From Anarhynchus alexandrinus (taxonomy: Eukaryota > Chordata > Aves > Charadriiformes > Charadriidae), in the NCBI GenBank assembly GCA_008711295.1, contig VUYV01000015.1, forward strand, positions 1,011,054 to 1,075,053: a DNA stretch of 64,000 nt, written 5' to 3'. Both the position numbers and the translations under genes were made by a program. Positions 1 through 12,555 of the stretch are shown piece by piece. Position 1 is the stretch's first letter, and each line of letters starts with the position of its first letter. The notes beneath the pieces were generated by a model. That model saw only the letters and a program-made list of their open reading frames with translations. It was not told the origin of the DNA and did no database searches.

Positions 1-26
1 GGGGGGGGGGGGGGGGGTGGGGGGTG
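1..26. repeat. poly-G run at the window edge
   Basis: The window opens with 17 consecutive G, then one T, six more G and TG. This is a G-quadruplex-prone homopolymer, or an assembly-gap edge, where such tracts often appear. It has no coding role that I can see. Confidence 0.8.
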
Positions 27-2231
27 TCCCTGCTCTGGGTCTGGGAAGCTCCTCTGTGCCCAGTGTGGCTCTGGGCACCCCAGAAAGCAGATGCCACGCA
101 TGGGTGAGTGGGAAGGCTGCTACCCAGTCTGACAGGCGGGCTCAGGAGAGGTGACAGCAGGTCCCCAACACAGTGGCACAGCAAGAGGGAACATCACCAA
201 CCAGGCTTGGAGGGAGCCCACGGAAAACTGCTGTGCTGACGCCTCCTGGCATCCCCAAAGTATCGCCTCTGCCTGGGGATGCTCTCAGGAGGCCAAGGGA
301 GCAGCGCACCATGTCTGAGTAAGGAGGCTGCTTGCTTTCTTCTCTCCCCACTTAGAAAAGATCAATTCTCCTCCCGCTGAATCAGTTCCTCTAATGGCCC
401 CGGGTGCAGCAATTACAAACAAACACTTTTCCTTCAGCGCTGGAAAGAAACACCAGGGCACAACAAAAAGAAAGTTGTACGGCTGCGGGGATCTCGCTAC
501 ATTTCTCTAGCAAATGTGGGCATCCCCAAAGGTGATGACTGCTGGGAAAGAAGTCCCCAGGGGGGACCCCTGGGCTGCTTCCTCATCCCAGCCAGCACAA
601 CCCTGACAGAGCAGAGGTTTCCTCAGCTGCTGGCGGGCACGGCTGGGGTGAAAGAAGCCCTGGGGAGAGGAACAGGGACATTTGGAAACCCCTCTGCTCC
701 TGAGAAGACAGCCCCGTTCCTCAACCAAGTGCTGGGATGAGCCAGGGTTGTTTTTATTTACCAAGTCCATCGATTGCATGCCGGGACAGTGCTGATTTGT
801 ATTAATGCTGCTAAGTTAGCAACGCCCTTCGTGGCTCTGGTCCGGGCACTGGGAGCGATGTTTGTACTAACGGCCCACGTCACAGCCGAGCATCTCTCTG
901 AGTGAGAGCATTGGGATAAACACAGCTGCTCGGGGTATTTCAGGACTTAGCTATTTCTGCAGAAAAGCTGCTTTGCTGTCTGACAGCATTCAAAACACTC
1001 CCTTTGGCACCTTGCATTGCACCCAGCACCATGCACAGGTCCTTGGGACAGGCTAAAGAGGCAACTGCTTTGCTCATCTGGGAAAAGAAGATGCTGAGGC
1101 CATCTCCCATTGACCTACCTCTATCGCAAGTCCTTCATTCTCCTCACCAGTAGGGTCAGGGAGGGTCCCTGACTGGTGCCCTCCAGGTACTAACACCACG
1201 TCCATAGGGACCATGTCTGAGGCTCGTTGAAGTCCCCAGCCATAGGCGTGGCTCAGCTCCTAGTCACCGAGCTGTCCCTAAAACCTTGACTTTCACACTG
1301 GCTCGGCTCCTTTGGTGCTTCTGAGCAAGCTGCAACAAAGCCACACGCAAGCCTGTAATGAGCCATAACCGAACCAGAGCCCTAATTTAACGCCACATAA
1401 CCAGGCAAGCAGGATGACACAGGGAAGGAAAATTGTAATGTCCTTTCTGGGGCACTGGAACGGAAAGTTTCCCTTTGTTCCTCCATCTGCTTTTCCTGGG
1501 GCGGCTGTGCATGAGCTGCCCGGGCCCCTGCAGGCTGGCTCACAGCACCACCACAGCACCCAGCATCCACTTGGATGTGTGCAGCAGCTTCCTACAAATC
1601 CAGGGGCTTCACCTGCATCAGACCTCTGAGGAGCAGCCCTTCTTGGAGCAAAGCTGTTGCAATTTTCCAGAGCGCGTGTGATGTGGGGAAGCATCACCTC
1701 CGTGCGCAGCTGCCGGTGGGCTCTCCCTCCTGACATGCAGCACAGCCAGGTGTGGAAAGGGCACTCATGGGGCTCTGCCACCCGGCATGTAGCTGAGCCC
1801 GTCCTCCACCTGCATCCCTGCTTACACTGCATCCATGGGGCTCATCAGGAGCCGAGAGGGAGCTAGGGCAGAGCATGCACCCCACGGCACTGACAGATGC
1901 AGAGCTGAGCTTATGTGTGCAGTCTGTCCCCGAGGAGTTCATCAAATGGGTACCAGAGCCACTCAGAGCAGCAATTGCATTGATTTTATCATTAACAGTT
2001 CCCAGCAGGAGAGCAAAATGCTCTTCGTTTAAATGGTGATGAGGGACGTGTCAGGAAAGCTCACGGCAGGTGCTGCGTGGGGACAGACTCTGCCCTGCTG
2101 ACAGAGCATGACCCTAGGGAGGTGAGATGGGCAGGAGACCTGCTACATATCCCCATGCTGCTGTGTTCACGGCCAAGTTCCCCACTGCCCTCATGTTGCC
2201 TTTGCCTTATGCCTGGGCTCTGCTCTGGCCC

Positions 2232-2262
2232 TCCAGATGGGGAAACTGAGGCATGGGGCTCC
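2232..2262 (+). repeat. MIR-like SINE core fragment
   Basis: The segment contains GATGGGGAAACTGAGGCA, the hallmark of MIR-type amniote SINEs. The flanks are too decayed to give boundaries. Identification is from the remembered consensus only. Confidence 0.4.
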
Positions 2263-2401
2263 TGGCCCTATCGGCAGTGCAGGCACAACTGCTGTGGGAC
2301 CCTTGATGATCCTCTCAGCCCCAAAGGTGAGCACTGACACTGGAAGCGAAGCAGAAGGTGGAAGATGACTGAGGTGGAGCCCCAGGAGTGAAGGCAGGGT
2401 G

Positions 2402-2449
2402 AGGACAAGGATGAGGATGAGGATGAGGACGAGGATGAGGATGAGGACT
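2402..2449. repeat. GAGGAT/GAGGAC hexamer microsatellite
   Basis: About eight units of GAGGAY (with one AAGGAT) run in tandem. In the plus frame they would read Asp-Glu, and on the minus strand Ser or Leu/Ile repeats. Neither frame belongs to a recognisable gene. Confidence 0.85.
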
Positions 2450-5276
2450 GGCTGTTTGAAGACCCCAGATCCATCGCCCTGGGAGCCCCAGCCCCAGCCC
2501 TCCCTATGCTGGCACATTCTAATCTCTACATCCAGGATATGGGAGTCATTTAAACTGGATTCCCTGGGTCTTGGCTGATGCCTTCATTCCCTAGATGAAC
2601 AGTAAAGCGCTGAATTAATAAAACTCTCCCATAAAAGTCATGATGCTGGCATTTCTCAGCATCCTTTTTTTTTTCCCATTGGTGGAATAATCATAAAACA
2701 TCTGCGGTAAGGTTTCGATTAAACAAAGCAAAACATGTTTATGTTTTGTAGCGAGGAAGTAACAAGGAAGTCAACCATGCTGGCACGAACATAGACAGAA
2801 AAGTCCCCATAACTTCCCTGCGAGCACAGGGGACCCTTGTCCCTAATAAGTCTGTCCAAGGAGCACAGGCCTGGCTCTGCCTTGCTGCTGTCATCACACT
2901 CATAGTCCCAGTCTCTGCCATTCCTGACAGGATGGGATTTCTGGGAACAGCCATGCTGGGACAGGATCTGGCCACTTTACAAAGCAGCCCAGTGACCTAG
3001 GACACCAGCTTCCCATGCAAAAGGGGTTTAAGCTTTTACAGACTGATTTTGAAGAGGCTGAGGAGCTCTAAGAAGTCACCAACAGGGGTGTCCAAACCTC
3101 TCATCCTTATTATCCTCAGTGGGAAGGAGCACACGACCTGCCAGGACTTCAGAGGTATGTTGCTTCTGGAGAAGACTTTTTCTTGTTCCTTCTACCCTGC
3201 TCAGGAGTAGGTCAAGGTGACACCTCCAGGGTAACAGCTCCTCCGTTAGCAAAATGCCAGCAACAGGTCTGGCAAATTCAATGAATGAAAACAAAGAAGA
3301 GACTTCCCTGGAGCATTTCTGTTGGGAAGACCAGGGAAACCCAAACTCCTTCATGAAGACAGCAAAATTTTCCTCACTGGCTCCCTGAGCCACCAACCAA
3401 AGCCATCAACGGGGGTGTGATATGACCTGCGCCCTGAAGCCTTCCAAAACCTACCCTGTTATGGTCTTATTGCAAACCAATGCTGTTATATAGCAGGTGA
3501 AGCTGGAGTTACGCTGAGCTGGGATTAACGTCTGTGCCAGGACCACTTTTGGGCTCTTAAAAAGCCCATTTACATACACCAGCAACATGCTTATCAACCA
3601 CGGAGAGCCTCGAGTCACACTCACAGCCTGATTTGACAGCATTGCTCCTGGCCCACAGAAGGATTAGTTGACAGACTGGAGATAAGGATTTAGGCTTATT
3701 TTGCTACTGTTTGGAAATAAATGACGCAGGAAATGTTCTGCTTGCAAGGAATGAAACCGGCAGAAAAGCCCAGGGGATGGCTGGGTCATTCAGGCATCAG
3801 CAACCACACAGGATCATTGGCCTCAAAGATGCTCGTCCCTCCAGCTTCAGCTAAAACCTGTGCTGTTCAGGGCAAGCACCTCTCCTTGCTCCAGCTCACA
3901 TATTTGACTCAGCGATCTCTGTTAGCATCTGCACTGAACCATGCCAAGGCACAGCAGGGCAGACAAGTCTCGTGGCCCCAGGTGACCTGCCCTGGCTTGC
4001 TGGAAGTTCCCAGTGAAGCCACTGGAGCCAGCAAAAACACAGCACTGGGACCAGTCTGTGGCTCAGCAGCACACATCTGCCAGTAAAGGCACGGGAGCAA
4101 AGGTCAGCGATGTCCGACAGGCGGGAGGTAGAAACAAAATTGGATCAGACCCGGAAGGGGCTGGCAGTATCACTGGGAATAAACCAGAGGGAATTGGGTG
4201 ACATTCAGGGAATGTGGGCAGGGGTGACCTGTATCTAAATGGTGGGTACCTGCCCACAGCATGCCACAGGGCTGGATGGCTTACAAACACCCATGGGAGA
4301 GGGGAGAGATCGTTTGATGGAACGGACAGGCTCTGCAGCAGCAGAGAGCTAATGGCAAGGTCAAACCCTCAACAACGGCCATAAGGGACAACAGCCGTCA
4401 CCACAGCTCCACGTCTGCTCTGCCAGAGGCCAGCTGGGACCCCCACACCCTTCATCACCCTCCTTGCACTGGTCTCTGGCCAAGAAAAAGGCAGGCACAC
4501 AGGATGAGCCAAACCCTTCCCCGTGGGTTTCGGCAGCCTCCAGCAAAGCCATGGAGGATCTTGGCTTTTGCTTTTGTGCTGATCGGTGCCACAGCGTGAT
4601 CTCTACTGAAACTCAGCAAGGAGCTCGGGAAATGTTAAGCAGTCAGCCTCCGAAGCACGTTGTGGCAAGTTGTGCTAACAGGATTTAATGAAGCATTGAC
4701 AGTGCCCTCTGAAAGCACTTGCTAGCTGGCCTGATCCGGCTGTGCACCCTGGCTGAGCATGGGAAGCTGCTAAACTGCCCAGTGACCGCAGTGCAGAGCC
4801 TGGCCTTGCTGGCCCTGGGCACAGGGGAGGATGAGAAGGGTGCTGGTGGGCACCACAGGGTGCCGGATGGGCAAGACCAGGCTCACCTAAAGGCTAAGAA
4901 AAGCTTAGCACTGGGCTTTTCTGCTTGGGCTGCCAACAAAGCAATTTGGCTTCCAGCCATGCTGAACGTTCCCTGTTCTTGCTAACTCCAGAGCCACAAG
5001 CAACGTCTCTTACACACCACTAATTTAGGCACCTAAATATAGCCATAAGAAGACCACATTTAGCAGCCATGCATGAAAACTTCAGTGAGCAAGGGAAAGT
5101 TGAGCACAGACAGGGCCCGTGGCAGTCCCCACAGCTCCTCTGAACCGGGCATTACAACGACTTGTTAACTCTGTCTGAATTTATCCCAGTACCAGCCACA
5201 GAAACCCACCAAAACCATTGAAAACAGACAGTCCTCTGCCTTTTCCATATCTGACAGGGATATGGTCAAAACAGGG

Positions 5277-5298
5277 ATGTGGTCATATATGACCACAT
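5277..5298. repeat. Perfect 22-bp palindrome plus a third half-copy
   Basis: ATGTGGTCATA is followed immediately by its exact reverse complement, with no spacer. A further TATGTGGTCATAT copy follows within about 15 bp, and a related GATATGGTCA lies just upstream at about 5259. The sequence could form a cruciform or be a short tandem/inverted repeat. No transposon termini or gene are attached to it. Confidence 0.8.
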
Positions 5299-5540
5299 GT
5301 AATATGTGGTCATATTCCTCAGTTCTCATATCACAAAAAAAAAATATCTTTAAAGTGAAGGATAAATTTTAAAGTTATTCAAAGATATTATGGTCTGAAA
5401 TGGGCCAAATGAGCAAATACCCTTAACTCTGCCCTGAACTAATGCTGTGATTATGAAGCATCAGCAACAGGCTTTCTGCTTCTTCAGGAGGTCACACTGG
5501 GTTTTGCCACCCCTGGTCAGCTGCACTCTGACTGCGAGCA

Positions 5541-5557
5541 GTGTGTGTGTGTGTGTG
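5541..5557. repeat. (GT)n microsatellite
   Basis: Eight GT dinucleotides in tandem. This is an ordinary short simple repeat. Confidence 0.9.
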
Positions 5558-8500
5558 AGTTGGAAAACAGCTTTGCCTTTGGGCATCATTACCCTTAGTC
5601 ACTGAGACAAGCCAACAGTAGCCACCTGGAACAGAGAAGTCTGGTGAGATGATAAACTCCTCACAAGGTGCACGGAAAAGATTTTCAGTCATATCAGTTC
5701 ACAGATTTAGTGCTAAGCACTGAGAAAAATCATTGCATGCTCAGTGTGCAAGATAATTACCCTCCTCTGACCCGCAGAGGCTTTATAAAAGGGCTGGAGT
5801 GGAGTCAAAAGCCCAAAAGCTTTTGCCTGCAGCCCAGGAATACCTGGTGGTGCAAACCACCATTGGAATAGGGACAGAAGGATGGGATGCCCTTTCTTTC
5901 TCCTGCCTGGGGGATGGGCAGTGTATCCCCCACCGCCCTCAAACCCTGTATCCAGCCCTGCTGGGTTTAGACTTTCTGTAGTGCTGTCCGGCCCTTCTGG
6001 ATGGGATGGATTACTTTAATTAGCTCTTAGCACCTCTCAGTGGGAAGCCCTGTTACCAAAAGCCTGCCCACGTGCTGCATGTTATAATGGCATCAGCTGG
6101 AAAGGCTGGTGGGTGCATTAGTGCCCAATGTTTTAGCTGTGGGATCTCTCAGATAAAAGCAGTGGGGAGGAAGGAAACGAGAAGCAAGTTTTAGTTGAGA
6201 TTGTCTATACAAACCACTAAACAGGCAATACCTTGGCTTCTAGCTCATCTTCACATATTGCTGCAATTACAGTGAAACCCGAACACTAAACCTCAGTGCA
6301 ACCTAAGCAATCCTAAAGATGCCCAGGCTTCCCTAGCTCTTGTGACTATCACAAGAAGCCACATCTGCGGCACCTTTTTACTTGGGCTGGCAGCCCCGCA
6401 AGCGAGAGGCTCAGGCAGACACAGATCCCATAGCCACATACATCAAACCCATCCAAAGGGGCAAAATCGAGGAGATGCCCTGTGGTGCACAGGCACACCA
6501 GTAGTCTTAAGCTGCAGTCTTTGATGCCATCTGGCAGGTAGCACCGTCAGCCACCCAGCAACATTTCTTTATCACTCAGCATCTCTTCTTTTTTTCTTAC
6601 TTCAGCTTTACTTCAGCATTTCTGAATGACAGCTCAGTAAGCTGTTACGGATTAGAGTTTAATAAAAGCAACCAAACACGGATGCGAATATGCAGCTCCT
6701 GCAATACTTTGGTACTGCTGTTATCCCACAGAGCACAGCATCTCATGAGAGATGCTGTTGTATGAACTGTGTATTTTAAGAAGTTGCAATTTTTTCCAAT
6801 ACCTCCTTCTCTGGCCACCACTTATAAAATATATATATCCCCTGCAATCATCATTAAAACTTTCTTAAGAAAGTCCAACTGCTGTTTCTTTCTTAACACT
6901 GCACTTCAAAGCATTTGTCATGCCAGATTTTTAATAAAATTCATAAAAATATTTGCATAGAAAGTATATTGTTGTTTGCTACTAACATGATAGTGTGTGA
7001 ATATACTTCACTCTGGATAAATACAAGTACACTGGAAACTGAGTTTTGCTATAAATAGAAGTGAAAATAAATGTCTTCACTTGCAGATGCCCCATATTTA
7101 ATAACATTAAATGCTAATGGCATGAGAGAGGTATTACTACTGATACTGTTCTGCTTACTGAAAGAGCTCAGTCTGCAATTTAATGTCAGGCCACAATTCT
7201 CTCCCCCTCTCTCCTGCTCTCCATGACTGCACTTGAACCCAGGCATGCTCCAGAAATAGCACTAGATATTTCAATTGTGGGAACAATTGTGTCGTCTCGA
7301 CAACACATTCTCTTGTGTAGGTTTCATTTAAATCACAGCCTCACCTGGAGCAGGGCTAGGAGGGGTTAGTCCACTAGTCCGCCCCGGTCCACAGTGGGAG
7401 AAGCTACTTTTAAATTGCTTCTGATAGAAGCTTGTCCAGCACTTGACCCAGTCCTTGGGGTGCTCAGCACAACGTGCCCCAGGTAGTGGATTGTCACACT
7501 TTGCTCCCATCAACCTGCATAGCCATTTCTTTTGAAAACCCTCAGGGACAGTGCTGCTCACCCGTCTCCTGGTGATGGCTGCCAGCACGTCCCTCTCACA
7601 CCCACTGAAGCCCTTTCCCTGAGCCTTTTGCTGCCATCTTATAACCTCAGAGCACTGCCTTCCTTACCCTGTCAGCCCAGAACCTCTTTAGGGGTGCACA
7701 TCTCTCTGTATCGCCCTGCTTCCAGCCTCTCAGCTGGCCACATTGTCCTTGCTGCTCTCCTGCTCCTCGCATCCTTCAAGCCCGGTACCCCAAATTGGAG
7801 CTGAGGTCCCTTGCACTGCTAAGCAGCATGGCAGGATCAGCTCACGTGTCCTGCTCACCCCTCTCTTGCCTGTGCTCTCCAGTACATCACCTATGCTGCA
7901 GCAGGGCACTGCTGGCAAGTGAAATCTTTTTCTGTCCACCTCCTCAGTCAATTATTCCCATCTCCTTTACCTCTCCTCCTATTTTGCCTCCGTCCTCACC
8001 GAAGTGCATCCTGTTTACTTCAGACCGTGTCTCCCATTTGCCACAAATTAAATGACTTGCACAGCTTCTCTCCACCTGCTGCACAGGAAACGGCCAGGCA
8101 AATGATAAATGCCATACAAACAGTCCCAGGCCTGGAAACCAGATACACTATTAGTCTGGACTATGTGGGACGTCACGCTAAATCGCATCAGCTACGACTG
8201 AGTTACACTGCAGCATGCAAATCAGGGCTTAAAAGGCATCATTGAGAAGCTGGACACAGGATGGGCACGGGAAATCCTGCAGCTAGAGATGTTCCTCTTC
8301 CCCATGATCCGACTCTGTTACAGCAGCTGAGAAATCCCTTCCTGCCCCAGAGACAGACAAGGCTCAGCTGTAACCCACCACGGTGCCAGCTCCTGGTTAG
8401 CAGCTTTGCTGGTGTCAATCTTCTCCTGAAGACAGGCTTGGCACAAGCTGCTTGGTGGAGGATGCTCATCGCTGCCTGTTGGAACATCTCCTCTCTGAGC

Positions 8501-11442
8501 CCACGAAGCCCACAGTGATGCTGGGGTGGTGTTACACACCCTCTGTTGATGTTCATGGTGACCCAATGGCACTGGACTGCCCATAAGGGTCTGAGTAAGA
8601 GTTGTACAGAGCAGAGGATTCATCCTGGCCCGACTCCAAATGCAGGGTGCAAGGACTGCATATCAGCCAGAAGCAGACAGCATAAAACAGCAGAGGAGAC
8701 AGCCAGTGATGTGCTGGGAAGCAGCTCAGGGCATACTCCCCTGGGGCATGAGCACCCGTGGAGCATCTCGCTTTCTTCTAGGAGACACTTCCAGTGGTGA
8801 GCAGATCTGCCCTGACCTGATCAACAGCTGCTCTGCATGAAGCAACCCAGGGCAGACCTGAATATCAGCTCCCTGGCACACAGTGATGGGGATGACGATG
8901 GGACTGGAGTTGGGGTTGCCCCTGTCCCACCAGCAGACCCAGATTCCACACGCATTGGTGACCTGTCCCCATCCATGTCTCACTCTGGCCCTGCCACCCA
9001 GGAGCATGGGGTCTTCCGGGTCCTGTCTGCAGACAAAGATGAGGTGCACTCTGACTAAAAAGCAGATCTAGAGCCTGTGTTCGGGTAAGCCGTCCAGGCG
9101 GGAGGCAGTCATTTTAATGACAATCCAGTCTTAAGATGCTGATCTGGCTCCAGCCCAAGTCTTTGTACTAAGCTCCTTGACATCCTGTTTAGAAAAGCAT
9201 TATTAAAATCTAATTGCTTCATGCATATATTGCTGTTTTAATTATAACAGAAGCAGTAGAGAGATGTGAGCAGTAATCAATCCCTCTGATGCTAATACAT
9301 ATCTGATGCAACTGGCCATGGGAAAAACCAATCCAACATAATCTATGGAAACCAGAGGGATATATTCCCAGTGATTGTCCATGCTGCCAACAGCACAGTC
9401 ACAGTGTGGCCAGGAGTGGCCTCCCTAAACTGGTCTTTCCTTTCAGTCACTGACCAGGATGCTGCACATGAATTAATTTTACGTTTGCTGCTGTGCCTCA
9501 GCTGCACCAAAATGTAATTACTTCAGTGCCATAGACCAGTTAAACCCATCTGCTGAGCTGGCTGCTGAAACTGATGGAGCTTCTTTGCAATAGAGTATTG
9601 CAAAATAAAGGCAGGCTGCGAAGAAAACAATGTAAAAGTCATTAAGGTCCTTAAGGTAAGCACTTCCTAAGGTAATCTTTCCATTGCTCAGCAAGTCCCA
9701 CTGGTACCAAAGATAGAACAAGGTTAACCAGCAGCTGACAGCTTCAGGAAGACAGTGGCCAAGCTGGCAGAAGCAACCTCCTCACAATTAATTGCAGATT
9801 TAAGGAAACCTGTTAGCAGAGGTTAACTGAAGCTGATGCACATGCCTAACACTAAGTGGACAGATCCGCTACATTCAGAGAACAACACTGGTACAAAGCT
9901 TGTCACCTTACTGAGGTTGAAAGCCTCAACACAAGAGCAAATATGGCCTGATCTTCACCCGGCTCTTTGTGTTGCTGGAGCTGGGACAGAGGGACATGGC
10001 TGGGGCAAGGCTGTCAGGCAAACAGTCAGCATCCATCCTGGAGGGCCCTCGGAGGAGGTATCTCCTTGGTGGAGATGGCAGAGATCTTGCCACATCTGGA
10101 ATATCAGTTCTGGCTGCAGATTCCCCCAGTCAGATCATCATCTCTTCTTCCCAGGCTCTCCTGTTCCCATTTTGATCTAAGCCCATGCACAGATCCTCTT
10201 GGTATTGTCCTGGTTTGAGGAGCTCGCTGAAACCCAGATGTGTTGTCAGGCTGCAGGTCTGGGAGGAAGTAATTAAGACTGAACAAGAACCTGGTGATGT
10301 TTTCAGAGTCCTCAAGATGATAATCAAAGTTGTTCTTCTCTACCAGCACGGACGAGATGCCTAAATTGACCTAGATGAATGGTGGAAGCAATTGCTTTGT
10401 AGAAATAATGTTGCCTCACCTCCCTATATCCTACTGCTTCTCCTGCAAAACAGTTAACCATGTGGATCCTGTGTGTAAAGTGCTGTGAGATGCAGACACC
10501 ACAAACGCCAAGGCATGGTGCTTTCTCCAGGCATTTTGCTGATCGTGCTCTTCCCCCTCACTGCAGGGGAGTGCTCAGCATCATTTGAGAGCTGGGTGAA
10601 ATGCAGCCCAGCAGGGGATGAGCCCATTGTGCTGCTGCATGCCTCGCACTGTGCAAGTGCCTCAGCATCCTGAAAAGAGATATTTTCACAGCTGGCAACC
10701 AAGCAGAAAACAAAAGAAAGACAGAAAGGGGCCACTTGTGCTCAGAAAATTAAATCCAAATTTAATTCCAGTAATTATACTTTCATTAACACCCTATTTG
10801 CCATAAAGATGCATAAAATCCCTAAGTGAGAGCTACAATTGCTCTGAAGGTGAGAAGAAGGTAACTGGGGAAATACTGCCAGTCTCTCCCCAGCGTGTAA
10901 AATCCTTAAGAAGCCAGGATCATTGTGAATGGTTATTGTTTGTAATTTAACTTCCCCAGCAACAATCTGTAAATGAGCCAGAAATCCAGCGTGAGCAGCA
11001 GAGAACCTGTAACAGAACTGATTTATTCCAGTAACCCCTGATTTAACCATAGACAAATGCAATGTTTCCTATATGACCATCTGGGACTTGGATACTATTG
11101 TGGTGAACACAAGATGAGCCAAATTCTCACCTTGCTCCCCACTGAAATCACACCATGTTGCAGGCACGGGATTACAGACTGGGTTGGGCTCATTAGCATA
11201 ATTCTGAGCCCTTGGACAGCAGGCATTTGTTGCTTCAATGAAGCAGGATCAAACCACTAGGGCCTCTCAGGACTTTATAGGTGGACTCTTTGCTAGATCA
11301 TCCAAGGAATGAATGGGAAATTTGAAATGCCAGTGAGGACACCCACCAATCCCCCCCAAAAAAATCTGCAGACTGCTCTAAGATATTGTCCCAGTTATCC
11401 CACTGATAACTGCTCTTTTGGGGTGATTTTTCAGCCTCTTAC

Positions 11443-11523
11443 TCTTGCCACTTCTGGTGTAACCTTTGCAATCTCCCGGTTTAGCTCAGCCATGCACTTG
11501 TCATGGGGATTAGCGTCAAAAGT
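11443..11523 (-). other. Exon-like 27-codon open segment, unassigned
   Basis: Read on the minus strand, a pyrimidine-rich acceptor (TTGCCTTTCTTCAG) is followed by 27 open codons and then by GTAAGA, a good donor. The peptide starts TFDANPHDK and includes AELNREIAK. If the donor is not used, the frame stops three codons later (TGA at 11434-11436). The acceptor phase is 0, the same as the end of the last confirmed DNAI1 exon. The peptide contains EIAK, as does the human DNAI1 C-terminus as I remember it, but the rest does not match. It could be an alternative DNAI1 exon, an exon of another gene or transcript, or chance. Confidence 0.2.
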
Positions 11524-12149
11524 CTGAAGAAAGGCAAGTACACAACCACCGGAGTAGATTCCTCCAGGTGAGACAGGTAAAGTCAAGGATGGCTACAGAG
11601 GCTGAGGGTGAGAACCACACTCAACCCCTGTGTAATGCTATGGCATAAGAGTAGCTGTCAGTCTAGTAAGAAGCCTAAGTGTTCAATATTTCCTGTCATA
11701 CAATAGATAAAGCTTCAGCAGACTTCCTCCAGAAGGCTGCAACACAGGCAGGCAGCTCCAAGCCAGAACGTGCTAATTAAGAAAGACTAGGTGAGTGTTA
11801 ATGAAAGAAGCTTTGGGAGGTGGGAGGAAGCAAAGAGGGTGAAGCCCTCCTGTCCCCAGGGCTATGTGGTGCCACATCCTCAGGCACTGGAGAAAAAGGA
11901 AAGGAGCTTTCTGGGGAGGAAAGAAATAAGATAAGGAGATGACAGCAGTGCTGGCTCAGTGCTTCTGTTCTCTGCCCCTCGTGATGAAAAACAGACTGTA
12001 AAAAGTCTTCATTTTCAGTTAATGGATAGGAGAGTTCCAGTTTCACCTATGGAAAGAGAGGCAGAAAGTAGTCCAAGGTATGAACTGAGATGTTTAATAA
12101 AGCAGACTGGGTCCAGCTGAGCCTACTACCAAAATGTCTGGGAGCTGGA

Positions 12150-12555
12150 AGACTTGCATTGGGGAGACTCTAAGGGAGCTGGGCTTGTTCAGCTTGGAGA
12201 AGAGATGGTTTTGGGTGGCCTAACAGCAACCTGCTAGCAATGAAGAGGAAGATATAAAGAAGACAGAGCCAGGCTTTTTACAGGGGCGTGCAGCAGGAGA
12301 ATGAGGCACAACAGCCATAAACTGAAACAGGAAAGCCTCCAACATGACATAAGGCAATTTTTCTCCACAGTGACATTCAGCCACTGGAACAGGACTCTAG
12401 AGAGATTGTGGGACCTCCAGCCTTGGAGGTTTTCAAGATGAGCCTAAGCCGTGAGTGACTTTGTCTGACCTCAGGGCTGTCCCTGCTTTGAACTGGAGGT
12501 TAAATTAAAACATCCCAACATCCCTTCCAACCTGAATGTGCCCGTGGTTCTGTGA
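12150..12555 (+). mobile_element. Old CR1 LINE 3' fragment
   Basis: Plus-strand CR1 landmarks occur in order. First is 'gggcttgttcagcttggaga' (the ORF2 segment LFSLEK), then a decayed block with 'ccactggaacaggactct' (HWNR) and 'ttggaggttttcaagatg', and finally the tail 'catcccttccaacctgaatg' followed by 'ttctgtgatcac'. There are many substitutions and indels, so it is much older than the copies at 47.7 and 59.2 kb. It lies antisense to DNAI1. The 5' limit is approximate. Confidence 0.75.

Larger units (their letters stand above)
27..11442. other. Non-coding stretch, no gene recognised
   Basis: All open frames here are short, overlap on both strands and look like no protein family I know. Contents I can name are a MIR-type fragment near 2232, a GAGGAT microsatellite at 2402, a perfect palindrome at 5277 and a GT run at 5541. 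The terminal exon of DNAI1 could lie here on the minus strand. I searched for the conserved C-terminal Leu-Asp/Glu-Lys-Leu-Leu helix and found no convincing match. The genes that follow DNAI1 in human (ENHO, CNTFR) were not recognised either. Confidence 0.6.

Noticed and set aside
7420..7450. Minus-strand QVLDKLLSEAI followed by a stop, resembling the LDKLL helix of the human DNAI1 C-terminus
   Set aside because: An in-frame stop lies only eight codons upstream, there is no acceptor in the right phase, and only the LDKLL core matches.
10206..10220. TGTCCTGGTTTGAGG, nearly the same as the start of the solo LTR at 52245
   Set aside because: Similarity stops after 15 bases, and no matching LTR body or end follows.
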